In this document: positions 52,012 to 60,303 of the stretch, in pieces
Numbering within the stretch: position 1 is the first letter of the stretch
Layout: each line of letters begins with the position of its first letter
DNA from: Spirochaetota bacterium
GTDB lineage: Bacteria > Spirochaetota > Spirochaetia > Treponematales > UBA12059
Reading direction: 5' to 3'
Assembly: GCA_018262985.1 (NCBI GenBank)
Contig: JADFDI010000008.1
Location: forward strand, 1-64,000
DNA length: 64,000 bases
The notes under the pieces: generated by a model
The model's input: only the letters and a program-made list of their open reading frames with translations
What the model was told of the DNA's origin: nothing
Databases searched by the model: none
Program-made: the position numbers and the translations under genes

Positions 52012-52374
52012 ATGACCCTGGCAGACTTGCCCGAAGGCGCCGCGTTCACCGTCGGATCGGTCCTCCTCGACAGCGAGGTCGGAAAACGGCTCGCCGACAT
52101 GGGCTTTACCGCCGGCGCCGAAGGCCGCGTCGTAAGGCGCTCCTTCTTCCGCGGCCCCCTGCAGGTGCTCATCCGCGGTTACAGCCTCCTGCTCCGGCGC
52201 TGCGAGGCCGCGGGCATCGCGGTCGAGTCGGACTACGAAAGCCTCGGAGGCGCCCTGCCCGGCGGGCGCGGCTTCGGACGCGGACGCGGCAGGGGGCGAG
52301 GCCGCGGACTCGGCATGGGAGGCCGGACCGGCATCGCCGGGCGCGGTCGCGGTTCCGGAGGGACTTGCCGATGA
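52012..52374 (+). CDS. feoA: FeoA with Arg/Gly-rich tail
   Basis: The 120-residue protein has an SH3-like FeoA core at residues 1-78 (TLADLPEGAAFTVGSVLL, RLADMGFTAGAEGRVVRRSF, LIRGYSLLLRRCEAAGI). A 40-residue tail of Gly/Arg repeats (GRGRGRGRGRG) is not part of typical 75-85 residue FeoA. FeoA assists the FeoB ferrous-iron transporter at the cytoplasmic face. The ATG follows TTGGAGCCTCC; it overlaps feoB by 4 bp. Confidence 0.88.
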   Translation: MTLADLPEGAAFTVGSVLLDSEVGKRLADMGFTAGAEGRVVRRSFFRGPLQVLIRGYSLLLRRCEAAGIAVESDYESLGGALPGGRGFGRGRGRGRGRGLGMGGRTGIAGRGRGSGGTCR

Positions 52375-54515
52375 ACCGAATCCGCGACGAGATCGTCATC
52401 GCGCTGGCTGGCAATCCGAATTCCGGCAAGACCACCCTCTTCAACGCCCTGACCGGGGCGCACCACAAGGTGGGTAACTATCCCGGCGTCACGGTCGAGA
52501 AGCGCGAAGGCGTCCGGAAGCGCGGCGACCGCGTCTACCGCTTCGTGGACCTGCCGGGCATCTACAGCCTCACCGCCTACTCCCTCGACGAGGTGGTCAC
52601 CCGCGACTTCCTGCTCGACAGGAAACCCGACCTGATCATGGACGTGCTCGACTCGACCAACCTCGAGCGCCACCTCTACCTCTGCCTCCAGTTCCAAGAG
52701 CTCGGCATTCCGGTCGTCGGCGCCCTCAACATGAGCGACGAGGCCGAGGCGAAGGGTCTCCGCATCGACGCCGCGGCGCTCTCCTCCGTGCTCGGCATTC
52801 CCCTGGCCCGGACGGTCGGCACGGTCGGCGCCGGCATCGACGGCCTGCTCGACCTGGTCGACTCGGTGGTCGAGGGGAGCGTCCCGGCCGAGCGCCTGCC
52901 CGACTACGGCGACGAGCTCGAGGGGCGGCTTGAGCCCCTGACGGCGGCCATAGCGTCGGATCCCGCGTTCTCGGCCGCCTTCCCCCCCCGCTGGATGGCG
53001 GTCAAGCTGCTCGAGAAGGACGCGGACGCCCGCGCGCGGCTCGGCTCCCACGCGCGGGCCGCCGAGACGCTCGAGCTCGCCGCTTCGGCCATAGCCTGGG
53101 TCGAGAGGCATTTCGGAAAGGACGCCGAGATCGTCGTCTCGGAGCAACGCTACGCGTACATCCACGGAGCGGTCAAGGAATCCGTCAAGCTCGCCCGTAC
53201 TCCGGATTTCTCCGTGACCGAGGCGATCGACCGCGTGGTCATGCACCCGGTGCTGGCCCTGCCGCTGTTCGTCGGCGTCCTCTGGGCGGTGTTCCAGCTC
53301 ACCTTCGCCCTCGGCGAGTACCCGATGGCGTGGCTGGAGACCCTGTTCGCCTGGCTTTCGGCGAGCCTCTCGGCCGCGCTCCCCGAGGGGCTGTTCAAGT
53401 CGCTCGTCGTGGACGGCATGATCGGCGGCGTCGGAGGGGTGCTTTCCTTCGTGCCGCTCATCATCATCCTCTTCTTCCTGCTCTCGATCCTCGAAGACTC
53501 CGGATACATGTCGCGCGCCGCCTTCGCCACCGACAAGATACTCCATACGTTCGGGCTTCACGGCCAGTCGATCTTCCCCCTGATGCTCGGTTTCGGCTGC
53601 TCGGTCCCGGCCATCATGGCCGCGCGGACGCTCAAGAGCCCGCGCGACCGCATCGTCACCATCCTCGTCATACCCTTCATGAGCTGCGGCGCGAAGCTGC
53701 CGGTCCACGTGCTCCTGTCCGCGGCCTTCTTCCCGGACCGCGCCGCGGCCGTGGTCATGCTCGTCTACGCCTTCGGCGTCCTCATGGCGCTCGGCTCCGC
53801 CCTCCTGCTCAAGCGGACGGTGCTCAAGGGGCGAGCCACGCCCTTCGTCATGGAGCTGCCGCCCTGGCGCGCGCCCACCCTGGGCGGCCTCGCCTGGCAC
53901 GTCCGGGAGAAGACCTGGCTCTACGTCAAGAAGGCCGGAACGGTCATCCTGGCCGCCTCCATCCTCATCTGGGCGGTCACCACCTTCCCCGCCCGGGAAG
54001 CGGACGCGGCGGAGCTCGCCGCCATCGAGCGCTCGATCGCGGAGGCGGATCCCGGCCTCGACGACGGGGCGCTCGAGTCGCTCGTCGCGAACGAGCTGTC
54101 CCGTCGGGCCCTCGAGGCGAGCGCCGCGGGACGCATCGGCCGCTTCATGGAGCCGGTCTTCAAGCCCCTCGGCTTCGACTGGAAGATCGGCGTGGCCACC
54201 ATAACGGGTTTCGCCGCCAAGGAGGTCGTCGTCTCGACGCTCGGAGTGCTCTACGCGGCGGGCGGCGAGGAGGAAGGCGCGGACGCGAGCCTCCGCGAGG
54301 CGCTCCGCGCGGATCCCGCCTTCGGTCCCCTGTCCGCCCTGGGGCTCATGCTCTTCATCCTGCTCATTCCGCCCTGCTTCGCGGCGCTCGGCGCCATCAA
54401 GGCGGAGCTCGGCTGGAAGTGGCTGGGCTTCTCCTTCGCCTTCCTCCTGGCGGCCGGCTGGCTCGTCGCCTTCGCCGTCCGGCAGCTCGGCCTGCTCGCG
54501 GGGTACGGCGGGTGA
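52371..54515 (+). CDS. feoB: Ferrous iron transporter FeoB
   Basis: The 714-residue protein has an N-terminal G domain: G1 AGNPNSGKTTLFNAL, switch I HKVGNYPGVTVEKREG, G3 VDLPGIYSLTAYS and G4 NMSD. A helical GDI region follows, and then the membrane core with gate motifs (LGFGCSVPAIMAARTL, FMSCGAKLPVH, GFAAKEVVVSTLGVLY). It imports Fe2+ across the inner membrane. The ATG at 52371 overlaps the feoA stop; a 130-codon extension is rejected. It is coupled to the small gene that follows (GTGA). Confidence 0.96.
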   Translation: MNRIRDEIVIALAGNPNSGKTTLFNALTGAHHKVGNYPGVTVEKREGVRKRGDRVYRFVDLPGIYSLTAYSLDEVVTRDFLLDRKPDLIMDVLDSTNLERHLYLCLQFQELGIPVVGALNMSDEAEAKGLRIDAAALSSVLGIPLARTVGTVGAGIDGLLDLVDSVVEGSVPAERLPDYGDELEGRLEPLTAAIASDPAFSAAFPPRWMAVKLLEKDADARARLGSHARAAETLELAASAIAWVERHFGKDAEIVVSEQRYAYIHGAVKESVKLARTPDFSVTEAIDRVVMHPVLALPLFVGVLWAVFQLTFALGEYPMAWLETLFAWLSASLSAALPEGLFKSLVVDGMIGGVGGVLSFVPLIIILFFLLSILEDSGYMSRAAFATDKILHTFGLHGQSIFPLMLGFGCSVPAIMAARTLKSPRDRIVTILVIPFMSCGAKLPVHVLLSAAFFPDRAAAVVMLVYAFGVLMALGSALLLKRTVLKGRATPFVMELPPWRAPTLGGLAWHVREKTWLYVKKAGTVILAASILIWAVTTFPAREADAAELAAIERSIAEADPGLDDGALESLVANELSRRALEASAAGRIGRFMEPVFKPLGFDWKIGVATITGFAAKEVVVSTLGVLYAAGGEEEGADASLREALRADPAFGPLSALGLMLFILLIPPCFAALGAIKAELGWKWLGFSFAFLLAAGWLVAFAVRQLGLLAGYGG

Positions 54516-54730
54516 GCGGCGCGCTCGACCTCGCGGCCGTCCTGCTCGCGGTCGGGGGGGCCTCGGGCTTCGTCGCCTTCCGCGCGCTCCGCGCCTTCAA
54601 GGGCCGGCGCCCGGCCTGCTGCGGCGGCTCTCCGGACCCGGGACCGCGGGACGCGCCTCCGGCCCCGGGCGACCGCCCGGCTGGCGGGAGCGCGTGCGCG
54701 GGTTGCGCCTTCGCCGATAGTTGCCGCTGA
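54512..54730 (+). CDS. FeoB-associated Cys-rich membrane protein
   Basis: The 72-residue protein has one N-terminal membrane helix (ALDLAAVLLAVGGASGFVAF) and two cysteine groups, PACCGGS and CAGCAFADSC at the C-terminus. This is the layout of the small FeoB-associated Cys-rich proteins that take the place of FeoC in many lineages. The cysteines may bind iron or sense redox state. The GTG start overlaps the feoB stop. Confidence 0.8.
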   Translation: MSGALDLAAVLLAVGGASGFVAFRALRAFKGRRPACCGGSPDPGPRDAPPAPGDRPAGGSACAGCAFADSCR

Positions 54731-54799
54731 ACGCCGCGCGTCGGGAAAAGGGACCGGTCCCCGTCCGCCCCGGACCTCCACGACCCCGACGGTTCGGTC

Positions 54800-54805
54800 T
54801 ATACT
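54800..54805 (+). promoter_or_regulatory. -10 element placing the transcript start at the phosphoribosyltransferase-like gene ATG
   Basis: TATACT ends 6 nt before the ATG at 54812. No good -35 at 16-18 bp. Leaderless mRNA predicted. Confidence 0.45.
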
Positions 54806-54811
54806 CGTCGC

Positions 54812-55669
54812 ATGATCGACGCCCACCTGGTTACCGGCTGGGACGAGCCGTCGCCCGCCATGGTCTTCGAGGAGACCTTCGCGGACGTCCTCGGGGCGGT
54901 GGCCCGGCACGCGGCCCTGCTCTCATCGCCTGGCGCGATCGACGAGCCGGGCAGGATCGCGGCGGCCCTCGGCCTCTACGTCCGCGCGCCCGCCTTGGTC
55001 AACGTCACCCTCAACCACAAGATCTGCGTCGAGCACGGCCTGCCCCTCCACCCGACGGTCTACTACGAGCTGGTGGAGGCGCGGCGCTATCGGCTCCGCC
55101 GCAACCCTGCGGAGCTCGAGGCCGCCAACGCCCTGTACCGCGCCTCCATCGGGCTCGCGCGCGCCGCCTTCCGCCTTGACCCCTCCTTCCCCTCGCGGCT
55201 CGCCGCTTTCCGCGAGTCGATGCCGCCCGGCCTGGCGGACTTCGTCTACTCGGGCGGAGGCGACAGGTATACCTGGATGGGCGCCGAACCGGCCCTGCTG
55301 CGGGCGTTGGCGGACAAGGTCCTCCGCGATTGGCGACCGGCCCTCCTCGTCGGGGCGGCGCACGGCGCGATCATGCCGGCCTTGCTGCTCGCCGAGTACC
55401 TGGACTGCCCGCTCTACTTCGTCAGGCTGTCCATGTTCAAGCGGCGCGACGAGGAGCCCGTGGTGTCCCTGGCGGACGAAGCCTGGCTCTCGACCTGGCG
55501 CGCGGGGCCGGTCCTGCTTTTCGACGAGGACGTCGCGGGCGGCACGACGCTCGCCCGCTTCAGCGCCCGGCTCGGCCCCCTCTTCGCGGAGTGGAAGTCG
55601 GCGGCGGTCCTCCGCCACGGCTCGGCGGCCTTCAGGCCCGACTACGTCGCGCGGAGCTGGTGGGATTGA
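54812..55669 (+). CDS. Phosphoribosyltransferase-like protein
   Basis: The 285-residue soluble protein has a PRPP-loop-like motif in the last third (PVLLFDEDVAGGTTLARF), matching the type I phosphoribosyltransferase pattern of hydrophobic residues, two acidic residues and a Gly/Thr turn. An upstream LVGAAHGAIMPALLLAEYL resembles the family PPi loop. The N-terminal 150 residues are helical and unfamiliar. A substrate cannot be named. It is a single-gene unit without a ribosome site, converging on the antiporter gene. Confidence 0.65.
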   Translation: MIDAHLVTGWDEPSPAMVFEETFADVLGAVARHAALLSSPGAIDEPGRIAAALGLYVRAPALVNVTLNHKICVEHGLPLHPTVYYELVEARRYRLRRNPAELEAANALYRASIGLARAAFRLDPSFPSRLAAFRESMPPGLADFVYSGGGDRYTWMGAEPALLRALADKVLRDWRPALLVGAAHGAIMPALLLAEYLDCPLYFVRLSMFKRRDEEPVVSLADEAWLSTWRAGPVLLFDEDVAGGTTLARFSARLGPLFAEWKSAAVLRHGSAAFRPDYVARSWWD

Positions 55670-55689
55670 GGGTTGGTCCGTCCCTCCCG

Positions 55690-55711
55690 GGGCGCCCGGT
55701 TCCGGGCGCCC
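55690..55711. terminator. Hairpin between convergent genes
   Basis: A perfect 10-bp inverted repeat GGGCGCCCGG/CCGGGCGCCC with a 2-nt centre lies in the 51-bp gap of the converging genes. No T-tract on either side. Confidence 0.45.
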
Positions 55712-55720
55712 GGAAGGCGA

Positions 55721-57904
55721 TCAGCGAGTCGGATGCTGGAAGAAGCGGGTTCGAGAACTCCCGCCCGTCCTGCGCTCCGGCAGGCCCAGGGCGCGCGCGG
55801 CCTCGTCGACCTCCTCGGAGGCGAGCAGGGCGCTCCTCCGCTCCTCGTCGTTGAGCGTGGCTCCGAGCGCCGCGAGCAACTGCAGATGCGGTTCCGCCGC
55901 CCGCTTCGGCGTGAGGATCAGCGTGACCACGGTGGCCGGCGACCCGTCGTGGCACTGGAAGTCGATGCCGCGCCGCGACACGCCGACGGCGACCACCTGG
56001 CGCTCCACCGCGTCGGTCTTGGCGTGGGGCATGGCGATGCCGCGGGTCATGCCGGTGGACATCGAGCGCTCGCGCTCGAGCACGTCGGCCAGGGCGAGCT
56101 TGCGGTTTTCCAGCTTCCCGCGGGCGTCGAGCCGGTCGATCAGCTCCGCGATGGCCTCTTCCTTGGTTCCGGCCTCGAGGCCGAGCACGATGGAGCCGCG
56201 GTCCACGGCCTCGAGCACGCCAGCGTTGCCGACCTTGGACCCTTCGTCCATGCCGCGGGCCAGCTTCTCCGGCTCGAGCTTGCGCCGGAGCTCCGCGAAG
56301 TTCTGGTAGATCTTGGCGACGCTCTCGAAGAGCGCGGTCCGCACGAAGAGGGCGTCGTCCCGGCCGCTCTGGAAGGACAGGCGCGCGGCGTCCCGCTCGA
56401 GCGAGAAGGCGATGGCGTCCTTCCTGACCTGGCAGATGCCCTCCTCGATGGCCATGGTCTGCACGTAGAAGCCCTCGGCCTGCAGGTCCCGGATGAGCGA
56501 GTCGAGCACGAGCGCCGCGACGTCCTCGTTCGGCAGCTCGTAGTCCTCGTGGACGGTTTCGTCGGCGGCCGACGGTTTGCGGGTTCCCGTTCCGGCCAGC
56601 GCCAGCGTGGCGGAGAGCGCGGGCGGCGCGACCAGGGTGGTCAGCAAGGTCATGAGGACCGCGACCCCGAAGATGGTCGGCTCGAGGAAGCCGGCCGCCG
56701 CGCCGATGCCGGCGACGATGAGGGCCACCTCGCCGCGCGGCACCATGCCCGCGCCGATGCGCATCGCGCCGCGCCCGTTGAAGCCGAGGAAGAGCGCGGG
56801 CAGGCCGCAGCCGAGCACCTTCGAGGCGATCGCCACCAGGGTGAAGGCGAGTCCGGCGAGCAGCACCGAAGGCGAGGCGAGCAGGCGGACGTCGACCAGC
56901 ATGCCCATCACCGCGAAGAAAATCGGAACGAAGAACTCGTAGAGGACGTGGACCTTCTCGATGATGACCTGCGCGATGTCGGTCTTGGACAGCGAAAGCC
57001 CCATGACGTAGGCGCCGATGATCATGGCCAGCCCTTCCTTCTCGAAGAAGCCGGCCAGGAGCAGGGCGCAGCCGAGGGCCACGAAGCTGAACGCCATCGG
57101 CGTGTGGAGCCGCTTCAGCACCTTCGCGAAGGCCTTGGAGGTAGCGAGGCCGAGCGCGGTCACGCCGAGCCAGATGCCGAAGGCGCGCAGGGCGATGAGG
57201 CCGATGCCGCCCCAGTCGAGGCTGCCGGCCTTCAGGCTCACCTCCACCATGCCCATGACCACCGCGAGCGCGACGATGCCGAGCACGTCGTCGAAGACCG
57301 CCGCCGCGAGTATGGTGACGCCCTCGGGGCTGTCCATCCTCCTCCGGTCCGCCAGGATGCGCGCGGTGATGCCCACCGAGGTGGCCGTGGACATGACGCC
57401 GAGGAAGAGGTTCGCCGGGTCGAAGAAGGTGCCGCCGAAGAGGAGGGCGCCCGCGGCCGCCCCGGCGCCGAAGGATATGATGACGCCGCCGAGCCCGACG
57501 ATGCCGCCGCGCACCGAGTAGCGCATGAAGAGCGAAAGGTCGGTCTCGAGCCCCGATACGAAGAGTAGGATGATCGAGGCCACCGTCGAGATGCCGTAGA
57601 GTTCGGTGCTGACCGCTATCGAGCCCATGGAGCCGGCGAAGAGGCCGCGGGGGAAGCCCGGCACGGGGATGGCGCCGAGGGCGTAGGGTCCGACGACCAT
57701 GCCGATGACGAGCTCGCCGAGCACGGCGGGCAGCTTGAGGCGATGCGCGAGGCTGCCGCCGAGCCGGACGGCCAGGAGCAGCGCGCCGAGCTGGATCACC
57801 AGGTTGGTCTCGAGCTCGATCACGCCGTCGCCCGAGGCGAAGAGCAGCGCGGGAAGCGCGAGGGACAGAATGGCGACAAGCAGGCTGCGGAACATCGGCT
57901 TCAT
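55721..57904 (-). CDS. CPA2-type cation/proton antiporter fused to a PTS EIIA domain
   Basis: The 727-residue protein has an N-terminal signal-like helix and about 12 membrane segments (to about residue 425) of the KefB/NapA family, with the ion-binding pair D205/D206 in AAVFDDVLGIVAL. The cytosolic part ends in an EIIA(Ntr/Fru)-like domain (about 585-715) with the phosphorylatable His in GIAMPHAKTD. Na+ or K+/H+ exchange would thus be tied to PTS phosphorylation state or use the domain as a regulator. ATG 57904 follows GGGAGTGCCCC; the 21-codon extension is rejected. It diverges from rex. Confidence 0.88.
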   Translation of the reverse strand: MKPMFRSLLVAILSLALPALLFASGDGVIELETNLVIQLGALLLAVRLGGSLAHRLKLPAVLGELVIGMVVGPYALGAIPVPGFPRGLFAGSMGSIAVSTELYGISTVASIILLFVSGLETDLSLFMRYSVRGGIVGLGGVIISFGAGAAAGALLFGGTFFDPANLFLGVMSTATSVGITARILADRRRMDSPEGVTILAAAVFDDVLGIVALAVVMGMVEVSLKAGSLDWGGIGLIALRAFGIWLGVTALGLATSKAFAKVLKRLHTPMAFSFVALGCALLLAGFFEKEGLAMIIGAYVMGLSLSKTDIAQVIIEKVHVLYEFFVPIFFAVMGMLVDVRLLASPSVLLAGLAFTLVAIASKVLGCGLPALFLGFNGRGAMRIGAGMVPRGEVALIVAGIGAAAGFLEPTIFGVAVLMTLLTTLVAPPALSATLALAGTGTRKPSAADETVHEDYELPNEDVAALVLDSLIRDLQAEGFYVQTMAIEEGICQVRKDAIAFSLERDAARLSFQSGRDDALFVRTALFESVAKIYQNFAELRRKLEPEKLARGMDEGSKVGNAGVLEAVDRGSIVLGLEAGTKEEAIAELIDRLDARGKLENRKLALADVLERERSMSTGMTRGIAMPHAKTDAVERQVVAVGVSRRGIDFQCHDGSPATVVTLILTPKRAAEPHLQLLAALGATLNDEERRSALLASEEVDEAARALGLPERRTGGSSRTRFFQHPTR

Positions 57905-58032
57905 GGGGCACTCCCTGACGCTGCGTGGTGGACTTCCATCATAGGAAGCTCGCGGCGTGCGAGGCAATACCCGCCGGCCACCGTACCGTCGCGGTCTCCC
58001 GCCCCCTTCCGCCGCTTCCGCGTCGCTTTTTA

Positions 58033-58074
58033 TTGACTTTTTTATCGATATATCGCAGTATTTGCGCTTATCCT
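58033..58074 (+). promoter_or_regulatory. AT-rich rex promoter region with CGATATATCG palindrome
   Basis: TTGACT (58033-58038) lies in a T-rich stretch followed by the palindrome CGATATATCG (58046-58055) and possible -10 boxes CAGTAT (58056-58061) or TATCCT (58069-58074). It is not the TTGTGAA-type Rex site, so autoregulation by Rex is not supported; another factor may bind the palindrome. Confidence 0.4.
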
Positions 58075-58092
58075 CTTCCGCACGGAACCAAA

Positions 58093-58737
58093 ATGACGCG
58101 AATCAAGGTATCGAACGCCCCCTCGGTCCGGAGGCTTCCCTCCTACCTCCACATCATCCGGGCCTCGCGCTCCTCCGGCGATTTCTACATCTCGGGCACG
58201 GTCATCGCCCAGGAGCTGAACCTGGAACCGATCCAGGTCCGGAAGGACCTCGCCATCACGGGCATAGTCGGGAAGCCGAAGAAGGGCTATCCGGTCGAGG
58301 CGCTGATCGTCGCGATCGAACGCTACCTGGGTTGGGACAAGCCCACCAACGCGGTGGTCATGGGCGCCGGCAACCTCGGGTCCGCGCTCATGGGCTACCC
58401 CGAGTTCCACCAGAACGGCCTGCGCATCGTGGCGGCCTTCGACGAGAACCCGGACAAGATCGGCAAGACCATCCACGGCGTGCCGGTGCATCCGGTGGCC
58501 GAGCTCGAGCGCCTGTTGCCGGGGCTCGAAGCCCGCACCGCGATCCTGACCGTGCCCTCCGACCACGCGCAGATCTGCGCCGACCGCCTCGTGAAGGCCG
58601 GCATCAACGCCATGTGGAATTTCACCAACCAGAAGCTCAAGCTGCCGCCGGAGGTCGTGGCCCAGCGCGAGGACCTCTCGTCGGGCTTCGCGATGCTTTC
58701 GGTGATGGCCCAGCTGCGCGACGGGCGGAACGCCTAG
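58093..58737 (+). CDS. rex: Redox-sensing transcriptional repressor Rex
   Basis: The 214-residue repressor has an N-terminal winged helix (about 8-80; RRLPSYLHIIR, YISGTVIAQELNLEPIQVRKDLA) and a C-terminal Rossmann domain (MGAGNLGSALMGY, IVAAFDENPDKIGK) that senses NADH/NAD+. High NADH releases it from fermentative and redox genes. The ATG at 58093 (MTRIKVSNAP) is chosen; 56 upstream codons are rejected because they read through the AT-rich promoter. rlmK follows after one base. Confidence 0.95.
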   Translation: MTRIKVSNAPSVRRLPSYLHIIRASRSSGDFYISGTVIAQELNLEPIQVRKDLAITGIVGKPKKGYPVEALIVAIERYLGWDKPTNAVVMGAGNLGSALMGYPEFHQNGLRIVAAFDENPDKIGKTIHGVPVHPVAELERLLPGLEARTAILTVPSDHAQICADRLVKAGINAMWNFTNQKLKLPPEVVAQREDLSSGFAMLSVMAQLRDGRNA

Positions 58738-58738
58738 C

Positions 58739-59698
58739 GTGGAAGCGACGCCTGAGATCCAGGCGGAATACCTGGCCAACCGCCTCCGCAAGCGCGACAG
58801 GCACCTGCGCAAGTGGGCCCGGCGCGAGGGCTTCGAGGCCTTTCGCGTCTATGACCGCGACATCCCCGAGGTGCCGCTCGCGGTCGACCGCTACGGCGAC
58901 GCGGTCCGGCTGTTCCTCTACGAGCGGCCCTACGACAAGCCCGAGGACGAGGAGCGCGCCTGGCTCGAGCTGATGGCCCGGACCGCGGCGGACGCCCTCG
59001 GCGTGGACCCCGCGAAGGTGTTCGCGAAGGTTCGCCGCCGGCAGCGCGGGCTCGCGCAATACGACCGCGAGGAGGAGCGCGCCTTCGAGCTCGAGGTGCG
59101 CGAGGGCCCCTGCCGCTTCATCGTCAACCTCTCGGACTACCTGGATACGGGGCTCTTCCTCGACCACCGGACCACGCGGGCCCTGGTCAGGGAAGAGAGC
59201 GCGGGCAAGCGCGTGCTCAACCTGTTCTGCTATACCGGCGCCTTCACGGTCCACGCCGCCAGAGGCGGCGCGGCGTCCACCACGAGCGTCGACCTGTCGA
59301 ATACCTATCTCGAGTGGACCCGCCGCAACCTCGAGCTGAACGGCTCAGGCTCCGGCGCCCACGAGCTGGTCCGCTCCGACGCCAAGGCCTTCCTCGACGC
59401 GGCCGCCGCGCGGGGACGCAAGTGGGACCTCGCGGTGCTCGACCCGCCGACGCACTCCAACTCCAAGAGGATGGCCGACGACCTCGACCTCGGCCGGGAC
59501 TGGCCGGAGCTGGCCGGAACCGTCCTCCGGGTGCTCGAGCCGGGCGGCGTCCTCTGGTTCTCGACCAACGCGCGCCGCTTCAAATTCGATCCGGCCCTGC
59601 TTCCCGGCGCCGAGGCCGAGGACCTGACCGACGCCACGATACCGCCGGACTTCCGCGGTCGCCCGCACCGCGCGTGGCGCATCGTCAGGCGTTCCTGA
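58739..59698 (+). CDS. Stand-alone RlmK-type 23S rRNA methyltransferase
   Basis: The 319-residue SAM methyltransferase closely resembles the C-terminal half of E. coli RlmKL, which makes m7G2069. It shows FIVNLSDYLDTGLFLDHR, NLFCYTGAFTVHAARGGA, TTSVDLSNTYLEWTRRNL and DPPTHSNSKRM. The RlmL half (THUMP plus N2-guanine methylase) is absent, so it is a single-function form. The GTG start lies one base after rex; the two are co-transcribed. Confidence 0.85.
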   Translation: MEATPEIQAEYLANRLRKRDRHLRKWARREGFEAFRVYDRDIPEVPLAVDRYGDAVRLFLYERPYDKPEDEERAWLELMARTAADALGVDPAKVFAKVRRRQRGLAQYDREEERAFELEVREGPCRFIVNLSDYLDTGLFLDHRTTRALVREESAGKRVLNLFCYTGAFTVHAARGGAASTTSVDLSNTYLEWTRRNLELNGSGSGAHELVRSDAKAFLDAAAARGRKWDLAVLDPPTHSNSKRMADDLDLGRDWPELAGTVLRVLEPGGVLWFSTNARRFKFDPALLPGAEAEDLTDATIPPDFRGRPHRAWRIVRRS

Positions 59699-59756
59699 GG
59701 ACCGGGTCCTCCGGAGGCGCCCCGCGAGGATCGGCACGGCGAAGCGCCGTTCGCGC

Positions 59757-59785
59757 TTGCGCAAGCCGGCGCGAAAGGTTATCGT
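59757..59785 (+). promoter_or_regulatory. Promoter of the Rrf2-type regulator
   Basis: TTGCGC (59757-59762), 17 bp, TATCGT (59780-59785). The start is near 59792; the 27-nt leader contains an imperfect CAT/ATG dyad (AAGCATCATGAATG) that could be an autoregulatory site, and GGAG before the ATG. Confidence 0.55.
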
Positions 59786-59818
59786 GGCGTTAAGCATCAT
59801 GAATGTCGGAGCGCTTGC

Positions 59819-60241
59819 ATGAGGATCACGACCAAGGGCCGCTACGCCCTCCGCGCCGCCCTGGCGCTGGCCAGGCTCAGCCGGGACGGTTCTCCCGTCT
59901 CGATCAAGATCCTCTCGGAGAAGGAAGGCATCTCCCCCGAGTTCCTCGAGCAGATCTTCTTCAAGCTGCGCAAGGCGGGCCTGATACTCTCGGTCCGCGG
60001 ACCGGGGGGCGGCTTCTACTTCGCGCGGCCCCTCGCGGAGATCAGCCTGCTCGAGATCCTCGAAGCCTCGGGCGAAGGGCTCGGCATCGCCCCCTGCATC
60101 TGCGGCAAGGAGGACACCTGCGACCGGGAAGGCTCCTGCGTCGCCTCCGGCGTCTGGCGCGAGCTCGACGACAGGCTCCGCGAGTTCGCCTCCGGCCGGA
60201 CGCTCGCCGATATGGTCGCGGCGGAACCCGGCCGCCGCTGA
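59819..60241 (+). CDS. Rrf2/IscR-family regulator with Cys cluster motif
   Basis: The 140-residue winged-helix protein begins MRITTKGRYALRAALALARL and has VRGPGGGFYFARP (wing). A cysteine group (C93, C95, C101, C107 in CICGKEDTCDREGSC) is placed like the [2Fe-2S] site of IscR. It probably senses iron-sulfur status, NO or redox. No isc/suf genes are adjacent, so its regulon is unknown; nearby feo and rex are thematically linked. Confidence 0.88.
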   Translation: MRITTKGRYALRAALALARLSRDGSPVSIKILSEKEGISPEFLEQIFFKLRKAGLILSVRGPGGGFYFARPLAEISLLEILEASGEGLGIAPCICGKEDTCDREGSCVASGVWRELDDRLREFASGRTLADMVAAEPGRR

Positions 60242-60303
60242 TCCGCGCCCTCCCCCCCCGACAACACTCCGGCTCCGCCGGCTGACTGGTCCCGGCTCCG
60301 CCG

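Noticed and set aside
58020-58092. Rex operator autoregulating rex
   Set aside because: No TTGTGAA-N4-TTCACAA-like sequence is present; only an unrelated CGATATATCG palindrome is seen.
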